Assembly (NCBI RefSeq): GCF_963678635.1
Contig: NC_087068.1
Location: 312,001-376,000 of the forward strand
Direction of reading: 5' to 3'
DNA length: 64,000 nt
DNA from: Symsagittifera roscoffensis
Lineage: Eukaryota; Xenacoelomorpha; Acoela; Convolutidae
Positions 11,701-23,700 of the stretch are shown here, in pieces. Both the position numbers and the translations under genes were made by a program. Below the pieces are notes generated by a model that saw only the letters and a list, made by a program, of their open reading frames with translations, was not told the origin of the DNA and made no database searches. The number at the start of each line of letters is the position of its first letter. Within the stretch, counting starts at the first letter, position 1.

Positions 11701-14700
11701 GCGAAAACTTGAAAATTTACAAGTTTTCTATTTGTTCCGTCGTTTTGTGTTGAGTTTAATCGTCTAAGTTCATTCTTACAATCTTGAGGGTTAAGATGTA
11801 GTAATCTTTCTGTATTACTCTGATAGAAAGATTCGTGGTCTAGTCGGTTTTTATTTCCGTTTGAGACTTGCGAGCAATGTACTTTCTTATCGGAAAATGT
11901 TGCTGTAAACTTGTATCCTGTTAATGTTGTTGATCGGGCTTTTGAGTATAGTGTTGCTATTACATTTGTGCTTTCTATAGCTTGTGGTTCTGATTCGCAT
12001 TGTGTTACTTGGTTTATAGCGTTTTTGTGTAGTTTTTTTTTGTTCGTTTTCTTCACAATCATAGTGTGTTACTAATAAACCCTGAGGTCCTGTACGAGGG
12101 GATCGATTTGTATGTTGTTCGGAAACAATTAGAAAAAGAATGTGTTGAAATGTACATATCTTTAAAGTATACATGTGTATGATAATCCGGAGTATGGGTT
12201 ATAAAATGTGATATATCCAATTGTGGTTTTAGTGTATCTATCGTATTTATATATTACTTCAGTTGTTATAAATGGAGGAGGTAGTGATTGAGCTGTTTTG
12301 TTTGGTGGACTTAGGGAAAAAGGGCGATGAACAATATTGTTAAGTTTGACTTTGATTTCAAACTTTAATTGAAGACTGTTTTGTTGAAGTATTTGAATGT
12401 TATATTCTCAGATATCTTCGTGGATATCTTGTCTATATTGTAATGCGGGTATTAAGTGCAGGGTATTGTAACAATACTGAGGGTATTAAGTGCCCAACTA
12501 TGGAGTCGGTTACTTTCTTGATGTTGTCCAAATAGTGGTTGAGGTGCTACGAAAGTATTCCAATCTAATCGTAAAGGGATATTTGACGATGATTGTTCTC
12601 GGTATCTATCGTCGAGGTTCTTTGGAATTTTTTAAATGGAAAAGTGTTGGTGAGACTTGACTTATTGATGGTGTTGACGGAAGTGAGAGTGTTTCTGGTA
12701 ATGATGATATTGTTGTACCAGAAGAAATATCTATTGGCTCATTTACTATGTTCGGTTCACCCTGTGTATATGAGTGTGTTGTCCAATATGGTGGTCTTTC
12801 TGTGGCGTCTGGGGGATTAAAAGGGTTTTCTCGGATTTGCTGTGATGTGGGGGTTGAACCTAGGTAGTCTGAGGGTATATTTGAGATGCTTCCTTGTGAA
12901 AGAAGTGTGGGAGTTTCTGGTAGTGTACTGGTTGAAAGTTCTGAGATAGTTGGTTTTGGTGATTGAGGTATATTAAAATGAATTCTGGGGGTTTAAAATT
13001 TTCTATTTCTTCGCGGATGTATAATCTGTCTATGTATCTCAGGTGTACTTTGATTTTGGCTATAATGTCTAAGTCTATTGAGGTCTTGTTGCAAGGTGGG
13101 GTATAAGTTATATGTTGGTTCACTTAAAGATGCTTGTCGATGAACTGGTTCTAGTGGTTCTGATAAGCGTGCGTGTCGTTCTTCAAAGGTGTATGGATTG
13201 TCTTGAAAAGAAATGCGTGTTAATGTTTGAGGATTGTTTGTAGTTGTAGGTGTTATTGGGCTTTCTTGGGATGTGGTTGGTGGGGGCTGGTTTGGTGGTG
13301 ATTGATTTGCAATTTTGGAAAATTATCTGAATTTTAATTTTTTCTGGAAAATTTGTGTTTATTATAATATTTTTCAATAAAGAGTATCAAGAGGATGGTT
13401 GCTAGGGCAAAGGTGACTATTGCCTTTTTTATACATCTGCACATTGTCATGATGAGGGAGATTAAAAATGTGAGAAAAATTATGAATAAAAGAAAAAAAT
13501 CTGTTCGACTGAAAATAGTTCGTATTATTTAGATAGATTATACGTATTCGTACCTGTAGATGTGGTCAAGGATTTGGGAGAGTTGGAGATATATTTCAAA
13601 TAGGGAATAGAAAACTTAAAAAAGATTGCAAAAAATTATACAAATTATTATTATGAATTCAAAAGTTTCAATGAAAAAGTATATCAAAAATTGAAATAGA
13701 TTGAAAAATTTTGTGAAGAGGTTTAGAAGTTTTTGTTTTATGTGATCAACTGTTATGGAAAGAAGCATTTACGAAGTGATTTGTTCGTCGAATATTTTTT
13801 AAAGTTTTAAGGCGAAAGTCAAGTGTGGTCGGATGATTTATTGATTTTTTGACAAGTGTGTTGAGTTTAAGCAAAAATTGTTGAGGGCTATTTTATTGGT
13901 ATTCGGGAAGTCTTCATAGTATTGTTTTCATATGTTGAAGAAATGGGGGTTATTTTTGAAATATTTGTACTTTAGGCCAAATGATCATGAGTCTTTTTTA
14001 CTTTAGGCTATTTTGCCATTTTTGGTTGGGGGACTTTTGAGGTCTGAATTGGGAAAAAATTGTTGATTTTTGCATAATCTGATCGGGGATGGTTATAATA
14101 TTGAAGTAGTTTTTACTTTAGTTGTCAAGTTCTAGCGAGTTGCTTATTTTTGACCTGGAGGTTGTAAAGTTAGAGTTGGAGATGTGCCTGGAGATTAATT
14201 TCTATCGGCTAAATAAGTTTTTGTTAGAGATAGAAAGGTGACCATTTGAACAATTTCTATTGGTTGAATTTGAACTAGAATTGATCGAGGTTATTTGCAG
14301 CATGTTTTTACAGAAATATGAAGGTGTAAAGTGATTTGAAAGAATGTTTACCTTAATCTTAAATCAAGGTTGTTTCTGGAATTCAACTTTCTTTAATATT
14401 TTAGAGTGTGGGATGAATGTTTTGTGGTTGACTTCTAAAACGTGATGATTCACTATGTTCGGATTTTTGTTGTTGATCTTGTGGTAAAAATTTTTCTGGT
14501 AACTTTATATTTTTCCTGTCTTTTTGAGGTATTTTTGGTTCTGATGTGTTTGATCTTTGAGGGTCTATATTCTGCTGTTGAATTGTTTTTGTATTTTTGG
14601 TAGTATTAACATGTTGATTTTGTTCTATTTGTGGGTTATTTTGAACTATGTGTAAACCTGTGAAAGAATATAATTGAGTTAATTCGCGAAGTGCGTTTTC

Positions 14701-17700
14701 CTTGGATAATAAGGTAAAAGGTTGTTACGGTGTTGTATGACTTCTTTCTTGCTGGAGTCAGTAAGTTTGTATGTTACTTCAGTGGGTTTATCAATTATTT
14801 GGTATGGTCCTTTTCGAAGTGGTTGTATTTTTTTGGATATTCCTTTTTGTGTATTAAAATTAGGTACTAAATCAAATGTTCCAATTTTTAAGTATGTGGC
14901 TGGCATGAAGCGTGAATTACCTTGGTTATTTATATTTTGAATTTGTAACAATTTTTTTTGTTACTGTTTAGTAGATTTCATTGAGTTTTTTATCTCTTTA
15001 AAAATCCATTCGGTATGTGTACCGGAAGCTAATTTCAAAGTTTGTGGATGATGAGAGTGTAACGGTAGGTTATAACAAATTGAATCCTTTTTGGGTTGAC
15101 AATAACCTTGTGCATTTTTATGAGCGTTCGCTGTAAACATGATTGGTTTTCGAGGCTTTTGATTAAAAACCATTTCGTATGGTGACATTCCTAAGGTTGT
15201 TGTAATTTGTGAATTATAGGATAATGAGAATAATTTTACATCTGTTGACCATTCAGTTAATTGTGTATCATTTCCATTAAGGATGCATCTGAGGTATTCT
15301 TGTAGCGAACGGTTCATACCTTTGACTAATCCATTTGTCCAAGGTGCATGAGATGTACGTCGTTTATGTTTGATATTATATAGGTGGCATAATGTGATGA
15401 TTTCGTTGTTAATGAATTCTGTGCCGTTATCTGTGACTAGTATTTCTGGTAGTCTGAATTTAGCTATCCAATGTTCGTAAAGTGTTGTATATGCGTAGTC
15501 AGCATTACAATGTGCTACTGGGTTGAGTGCTACGTAGTGTATAAATGCATCAACATTTACCATAATATAAGAATTTCCTTCGGAGTATGGTGAAATTGAT
15601 CTTTTGCGTCGAATGAAATTCTATGTTTGAAATATAGACTTTGTCCTTTGAAATCTTGTTTTGTTGCTGTTTGTTTTTAATTTGGATAAGGTTTATTTAG
15701 TTGACATATTATACAATCGTTGCATAATACTTTAATCCAAACTGGTGCATTTGGGAAGTAAAAGTTTTTTGTAAAATTTGGATATGTCTTTTTTGATCCT
15801 GAGTGTCCTTTTGTATGTTGCGTATGGGATATGTCAAATGCTATCAGCATCATGCTGAGTGGGAGACAGGGTACTTTAAAATCGGGTGCTTGATATTCTA
15901 AAAGGTCTGTGATTTCATTAATAGTTGTATTATTGTATTTTCTAAAATATCGGAGGAGTGTTGTATTTCCTAATAAGTTTTCAACTTCTGTTTTCGAGTG
16001 GGTCATGAAGATCAAAAACTTGATTTATCTTGTATTTTGAAGTAATTATTGGTGTTCCTGATAAAAATTTTTTATCAGTTAAACTTTCTTTTTCTATCAA
16101 TGGAAAGGTGTCTTTTTTGTGTGGTTGTTGTTTGATTGTTTTTTGTTGAGTATTATTTTTTATCCAATGTGAAAATGGAATTGGTTTGAATGTGGATGTT
16201 CCTAATAGATCTACTTCATAGTGGTTACTTTGGCAATCTAAATAGAGCGGGAAAAGTTGTAAGTTATTTATTTGTGACTGATCTATATCAGTTTTTACCG
16301 CATATTTGCATTCCAATCTGGATGTTGTTTCATTTTTTGCAGGTTTAATATTTGGTGGTATTTCAACTGTAATTTTTCGTGTAACTAGTTCAAGTGGTGT
16401 ATTTCTACTTACTGTATCTGGTTTTGCAAGATTGTTTCCTGCTGACCAAACTATATGTAAGTTTGGGAATTTCATTAAAATTAATTGAAATCTATAAACT
16501 CTATGGTTTGGATTTGATTTCTGTGTAAAGAGAAATATAATAGGTTTTGATCTTTAAATAGATTTGTTGGGTGTTTAGATCCAAGTATAAGAAATTCATA
16601 TTCGGTAAGTGTGTATATTATAGCTGTGCTATCTCTCATGAGAGTAGAGAGTCGTAGTTCAGCTTGTGTAAATAAGCGAGAATTTGCTGATATAAGATTC
16701 ATTTTGTTTGTTCCACTCTGTGATTGTAGTATTGCTGCGCCGATGCGGAATGTATTCGATATTTGTTCTGTTAACAATTTTTTTATTTCTTTGAATCTTG
16801 TTTGATGTTCGGTGGTCCATTCGAAGTTATTTTGTTGTCTAAGGATGTTATAGAAAGGTCTTAAGTATAATTGCATTTTGTATACATATTTACTTAAGAA
16901 ATTTAACATTCCAAGGAATTCTTGGATTTTCTTTTTAATTGTGGGTGGTTGAAGTTTCTGAATTGCGTGTATTCGTGATTTTAATGGAGTTATAGGTTTT
17001 TTTTCAATAATGTGGCCAAGGATTTTTACGCGTGTTAGGAAAAATGTGATTTGTCTGGGGCTGCTTTCATGTTTTCATTTTTGAGTATTTGTATATTGTT
17101 GTAAAATTATAAACATTTCGTCTTTCGTTTGTGACTGCATGAAAACATCATCTATGTATGTGATTGCATGTTTCTTGAGTATAAGTGGTCTAAAAATTTT
17201 ACTCATAAAAGCTGAAAAAGCTGCTGGTCCTATGGAAGTACCACAGAATAATCTATTAAATTCGTATTGTTGATTTCCAATAACAATTTGAGTTAGTAGT
17301 CGTGACTGTTCATCTAGTGGTATTTGATTGTATGCACTATTCATATCTGCGGTTGTGAAGTATTTACCATTTATTTTTGTTAGAATTACTTGAGTAGGTT
17401 CAATGGCCCAATTACATTTAGTTTCGTCAATTAGCGAATTGAGGTATCTAGCATCTAGAACAGTGTTTAGTGATTCTCCTTTAGCTAAGATGATAACTGG
17501 GTTGATAAAGGTGTTACCTTTTAGTTGTTCTTCTTTGTTTACTGGTGATATAATTTCATATTGCTCTAAAACGTCAAGTAGTCTGTTTACTTGATCTTGT
17601 AAATGTATCGGTACTTTACTTGCTCGTTGTTTTTTGAAAACTGCGTCAGGTTTTAAAGGTAAATGTAGTAGTGAACTAATTTTTCCAACATCGAATTTAG

Positions 17701-20700
17701 ATGTTGCATAAACTGTTGGAAATTTTAATAACAGTTCGGCTAATTTATCGAATTATTTTTGTGTTATTTGGGAATGTTGAAAATTAAACATTGCTAGAAA
17801 CTTTTGTCGTTCTTCCGTATAATGTGATTTTTTAAACGTTGGTTTGAAATATGGTGTTTTTGTGAGGTAGTCAGTGTTTCTTTTTTCGTTGCTCATTATG
17901 TTGTTTATTGATAATTCTTCATCCATAATTGTTGATTGACATATAACTAGTAATTGTAGTATATTATTGACTCGATATGCTACTTCATTTGTGGGTGAAG
18001 TTGTAGCATTTGTGTCACAGTATTCTAAGAGTCCTAAGGTTAGTGTTATCTGGTATGGTGAATTGTTATATACGTGTAATGAAATAATATCTGAGTTTGA
18101 ATCTTTCATGTATTTTATGGATGAGATTGTGATTCTAAAAAATTTATGGATTGGTTTAAATTCAAGGTCTGACAGAAAGAGATGTTGTTTGTCTTGGTCC
18201 TTATCGTACTGGTGGACTTGTTTCATTGAAAAGTTATATACATTTCCTTATATCGGTTTCAGTTGTTTTCGTTCCTGACTGTATATAGGGTAAAACTTGG
18301 AGAAAAATGGTGGTTGTTTGTTTAATCTTTGAAAGAATGTTAAAGTTGTGTTTTTGTCCATGTGTATTTATCTTTTATATGGAGTTTGCTATTCAAAATG
18401 TTTATTGTGGGAATACATTTAATTATAAATGGTATGCCATTGATATTGTGTTTTATGTCTGTAATGTGAAATGTTTGTTTAAATGGTTTATTTAGTATTT
18501 TATTCTGTGGCATTGTTCTAGTGGGAACAAGGAAAAGTTGGATTTTCGGTAATTTACTAAAGTTGATCATTGTGCTGTTGCTAATTTACTGGCGGTCTTT
18601 ATAGGTGTTAGCATTGGGTGTAACAATTTGATTTCATTCCAAGTAGGGATGATAATAATGTTTGATGCTGCTCCTGAATCAATTAAAAAATCTATTTCAA
18701 GATCGGGTGGTTGAAATTCTTTTTTTTGGGCTTTCTAAGAGAAATGGAATTGTCCAAAATTTTTCTCTTGGCTGTTCTTTTTGTATATTTTGGTAAATGT
18801 GATTTGTACTTGAGCGTTGTTTTCATTATTGACTACTGTATTTATTTCGTTTACATTCTGTTCAATTGATACATCGTTTCTTATGGGTCTAGTATAGTAG
18901 CCTTGAAGAATTTCCGATTGATTTTCGTAAATGTGTGAACTAAAGGGTTGTTCGTATATAATGGGTTCGTAGTCCTTTTCGACTGTAATCATTTTAACTG
19001 AGATAGTGTTATTTGTATCACTCTCGCTGTCTGTTGATTCACAATTAATGTGGTTTAACTGTAGTTCGGTACTTTCTGTGTTGTCAATACCAGGGGGATC
19101 TGAAGTTGTTTCTTCAGTTGTTTGAACCTGATTAATTTGTCGCTGATGTTTTGTTGTGTTACTTCTATATTTGTTTTGGGAATCAGGGTAACGATTGTTG
19201 TTTCGATAAGGGGATTGAGAACAATTTCTTCGATTGTTATAGTTGGGATTCCTATTTTGTGAGTTGTTTCTTGACCTATTATAGTAATTGTTATTGTTTC
19301 CTTGATAATTAGATCTGTTGTAGGAGTTGTTTCTTGATCTAATGTTTTGGTAACGTTGGTTTCTGTTATTTGAATAACTTCTATTTCTGTTATTTGAGTT
19401 TCTTTTTCTATTGTATGATGAATTACGTAATCTATCGTTTGAATTGTGTCTAATCCTAGAATGTGAATGGGAAATGTTATTAAAAAATTCTCTTTTGTTT
19501 GAATTTGATCGTTAATAGCTGTTTCTATAGTGGTTATTTTGGCTATTTGAACGACTATATCTGTTTTGTGGGAAATTTCGTGAATTTCTTTGTTCTGGTG
19601 ATCTACCTCTATAATTAGGGTTATAGCGCGATTGGTTTCTTGGGTAATTTGAATTATTTGGGAGTGGTTTACGAGAGCTGTTGTTGCTATGTACAATTTT
19701 GTTTGGTAAATTTTGATCGTTTTTCATGTATTGGTAGAATGATTTGTTTGGCTCTTTGTACTTTTTTTGTTTATTTTGAATATCTTGTTGTTTTTGTCTA
19801 CATTCGGCAATGCTATGTCCGTATCTTCGACAATAATTACACCATTTCTTGAAAGATGGTTTACCTTTGAAAATGGGATTTTTCTCATCTATGTTCGAAA
19901 TTTCAGTGATTTTTTCAGTTAGGTGTACATCTGAATCGTGTATGTTGTTTATTTGTGTGGTAATTGTTTCGATTCCATTAACGTATTGTAGTTTAAGATT
20001 TTCTGTTGCTTCAAGTTTCATTGTGATTTCTGCTTGTTCTAATTTGTCAACTATTTTTCTGAAATCTAAATCTGGTTCTCGAATTGATGAGGGATGTGAT
20101 GCTCTCTTTTTTAGCTATTTTTATTAATTGGGGTGTTAGAGTCATCATTAAAATTTCTGTCATTTTCGTCTTTTTATAATCATGAGTTTTAGTGAATATG
20201 CTTTTCGAACTAGTGTTTCGATTATAACTGTCAATTGTTTAATTGTTATTTTGGTAGTCTGCGAATTTCATTGCATAAAACTTTTTGGTGTTGTTTATTT
20301 CTTTCAGAATCAAACATTTTTGAAATTTCTTGTGTAAATCTTTTCCAATTTGTTTTTATATCTATTGGTAAAACTGAAAACCATTTCTGAGCTGCGCCAT
20401 CAAGTGTTGTTTGGATTAAAGCTGTGCGTCTATGTATCCAATTTTGATGGAGTGGTGTATTAATTGGTTCAGGTCCGATATTTAAAATTAAATTTGCTGT
20501 GACTGCATTTAAATAGTCTTCTACAGAATCTATCGTTTGAACTGTGTCTAATCCTAGAATGTGAATGGGAAATCTTATTAAAAAATTCTCTTTTGTTTGA
20601 ATTTGATCGTTAATAGCTGTTTCTATAGTGGTTATTTTGGCTATTTGACCGACTATATCTGTTTTGTGGGAAATTTCGTGAATTTCTTTGTTCTGGTGAT

Positions 20701-23700
20701 CTACCTCTATAATTAGGGTTATAGCGCGATTGGTTTCTTGGGTAATTTGAATTATTTGGGAGTGGTTTACGAGAGCTGTTGTTGCTATGTACATTTTTGT
20801 TTGGTAAATTTTGATCGTTTTTCATGTATTGGTAGAATGATTTGTTTGGCTCTTTGTACTTTTTTTGTTTATTTTGAATATCTTGTTGTTTTTGTCTACA
20901 TTCGGCAATGCTATGTCCGTATCTTCGACAATAATTACACCATTTCTTGAAAGATGGTTTACCTTTGAAAATGGGATTTTTCTCATCTATGTTCGAAATT
21001 TCAGTGATTTTTTCAGTTAGGTCTACATCTGAATCGTGTATGTTGTTTATTTGTGTGGTAAATGTTTCGATTCTATTAACGTATTGTAGTTTAAGATTTT
21101 CTGTTGCTTCAAGTTTCATTGTGATTTCTGCTTGTTCTAATTTGTCAACTATTTTTCTGAAATCTAAATCTGGTTCTCGAATTGATGAGGGATGTGATGC
21201 TCTCTTTTTTAGCTATTTTTATTAATTGGGGTGTTAGAGTCATCATTAAAATTTCTGTCATTTTCGTCTTTTTATAATCATGAGTTTTAGTGAATATGCT
21301 TTTCGAACTAGTGTTTCGATTATAACTGTCAATTGTTTAATTGTTATTTTGGTAGTCTGCGAATTTCATTGCATAAAACTTTTTGGTGTTGTTTATTTCT
21401 TTCAGAATCAAACATTTTTGAAATTTCTTGTGTAAATCTTTTCCAATTTGTTTATATATCTATTGGTAAAACTGAAAACCATTTCTGAGCTGCGCCATCA
21501 AGTGTTGTTTGGATTAAAGCTGTGCGTCTATGTATCCAATTTTGATGGAGTGGTGTATTAATTGGTTCAGGTCCGATATTTAAAATTAAATTTGCTGTGA
21601 CTGCATTTAAATAGTCTTCTACAGAATATTCAGGGTCTGTGCCTGTAAATACCTTTAGTAGTTTATTTGATGTTATCGATGATCCACCCATGAGGTATGG
21701 ATTCATAGTCATTTGTAGTGATTCTGCGGCATTTGGCATTTGTGAAAAATTTGTCAGTTGGTTTTTTGTTATCGCATGTTGTTGCAAATTATATGGTAGT
21801 GGTATTTCGTTTTGCATTTGCGTTGGTTGATAATAATCAGTATTTTCTGGATTTTGTGAATAAAATCTATTATTTTGATATTCGTGATTTGATCTAGGTT
21901 GTCGCATATCTTGTTCTCGTGTATATGGTTCAAAACTATCTGGTTGATTTACTTGATAAGAATGGAGTCTTTGGTTTTGAAAATTATGTTGATGGTTTTG
22001 GTCATGAAAATCGTCATCATCTGATGAATGATAATTAGGTGTATAGTAAGGTGTTCTTTGTTCATATTGGTATGAATTTTTACAATTTTTTTTCTGCTGA
22101 AAAAATGGATAGTTTTCACTTGGGTCTGTTGGAATACGTGGGTTATCATTAAAATTTACGAAATTTGATGTGTGTTGTTGGGGATTTTGTCGTTAGGAAA
22201 ATGAACGATTATGCTGATTTGTACGAGGAGGTTTATATGTTTGCGATCTATTTACATAGTTATAATTGTGTTCTGCAAAATTACTTCTGGTGAATATTCT
22301 TTGTTTTTGCCGTGGTTTTGTCATTGATCTAAGCGTTTGGTAATCCATATGTGACTATTTTGGAGCAACCGAGGGTTTAACTGTAGATTGTAATGTTACT
22401 TGAGTAACATTGAAGTCTTTGGTTTTGGCGTTGTAAGATTTGGATAAATTGGTGAAATACTCTGTTGTGTGGTTGTTACAATTGTTTGAACTAATTCTTC
22501 ATTCATAAAGTGTGATGGTGTTTGAATATCTTGTTGTGTAAGATTTTTAGTTCCATTTAAGTTTTCTTGTTGTACAAGAGTTGAATTTAAACTATTATTT
22601 TGTCTTCTATCAGGAAAAAGTGAGTTATAGTTTAAAGGTGTTGCATCTATTGTTAGTGTGATTACTTTTATATAATCTTTGTGAATAGTTATTGTACTGA
22701 TTGCTTGACTTGAGATGTCTATTGGAAGGTTCAGAAATGATGGATGAGACCAATCAGGGTCCTAAACGTAATCTGATTGTTCGGCAATGATAGTGTCATC
22801 ATTTGTACTTTGGGGTCTAAAATTTTTTCTTGCCATTGCAATTAAATCTAAATTATGGGTAAAATAGTCAATTATAAACCATGCTAAGACTTTTTCTAAA
22901 TCGTGTTTAACATTTGGTCAAATTTCATTGTTTGAAAAGTTTTCACGGATTGTGTTTAAAAATGCCGAAAATGCGGCAATTTCATTTCTTACATTTGTGT
23001 GTCTTGATGTTTGAACCGGTGATGTGCTTCCGGTTTCTTTCTTTTCTAGTATAGATGAATAATTATATAATATTGCAAAAACATCGTTAGTGAAAACTGA
23101 ATTTGCTCTCTGTGAATTTTGATGTTGTATGTTTTAATGTATTCTGTTAATACTTTTGAAAATTCTATATCGACATCACCTGTTTGGATAACATATTTGC
23201 CATGGAAGTTTCTTGTTGTACTGAGTTCTATGATGTAAATTCCAAATTGTTGTGTTAAGTTACATTTTCCTTTTATGTAATGATCAAAAATTTGTCTTTT
23301 GATTTTATTTCTGGGAATTCTGCTTTACATGGGCTAATTCCTTGTTCAAATATATTTGCGATTAGATTATGACAAAATTGTGTTTGTCCTCTGTCTTCAG
23401 TGAGTGAAATGATGATAAATGGGAATACCGAGTCTTCGTCCGGACTTTCGTCACTTGGGCTTTGAATCATTTTTTCGTTTTATGACGGTCAGTGCGTAAT
23501 GTTCAATGTGTCTGATTGGTTGGTTCCAACTGTATAAACGTACTGGTTTATTTTTGTATTCTTCTTTTTCCTTGTTTTGATGAATGTGATGTAGCTTCTG
23601 AATCGGAAAATATAATTGATCATGAATTGGGTGATTTTTATTTCTGGATCTTTAAGTTTGTAGAGTGCATCTAAATCGCTGACTTCTGATTCAGAGACTG

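Larger units (their letters stand above)
19055..22348 (-). pseudogene. gag: Gag of the Ty3/gypsy element, with internal duplication
   Basis: The ATG at 22348 opens MDYQTLRSM. A TAA stop follows near 22193, then the Gln/Asn-rich N-terminus and the capsid region (DYLNAVTANLILN, LDGAAQKWFSVLP). One capsid copy is cut by an AAA-to-TAA change near 21452; the other continues to about 20246. The nucleocapsid part carries a zinc knuckle CNYCRRYGHSIAEC (CX2CX4HX4C) at 20898-20939 and again at 19800-19841, followed by an Asn/Arg/Ser-rich tail. Capsid and knuckle are in different frames in both copies, so a frameshift predates the duplication. Gag would form the particle shell; this copy cannot. Confidence 0.85.

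Noticed and set aside
12593-12820. Plus-strand 75-codon hydrophobic frame
   Set aside because: Lies inside the antisense LTR element with no supporting features; likely a shadow.
19055-19696. 213-codon minus frame rich in Ile/Thr/Gln (and its copy at 20246-20794)
   Set aside because: Its N-terminal part is the wrong frame of the zinc-knuckle region; the knuckle-bearing frame overlaps it. Only the capsid part of the second copy is genuine.
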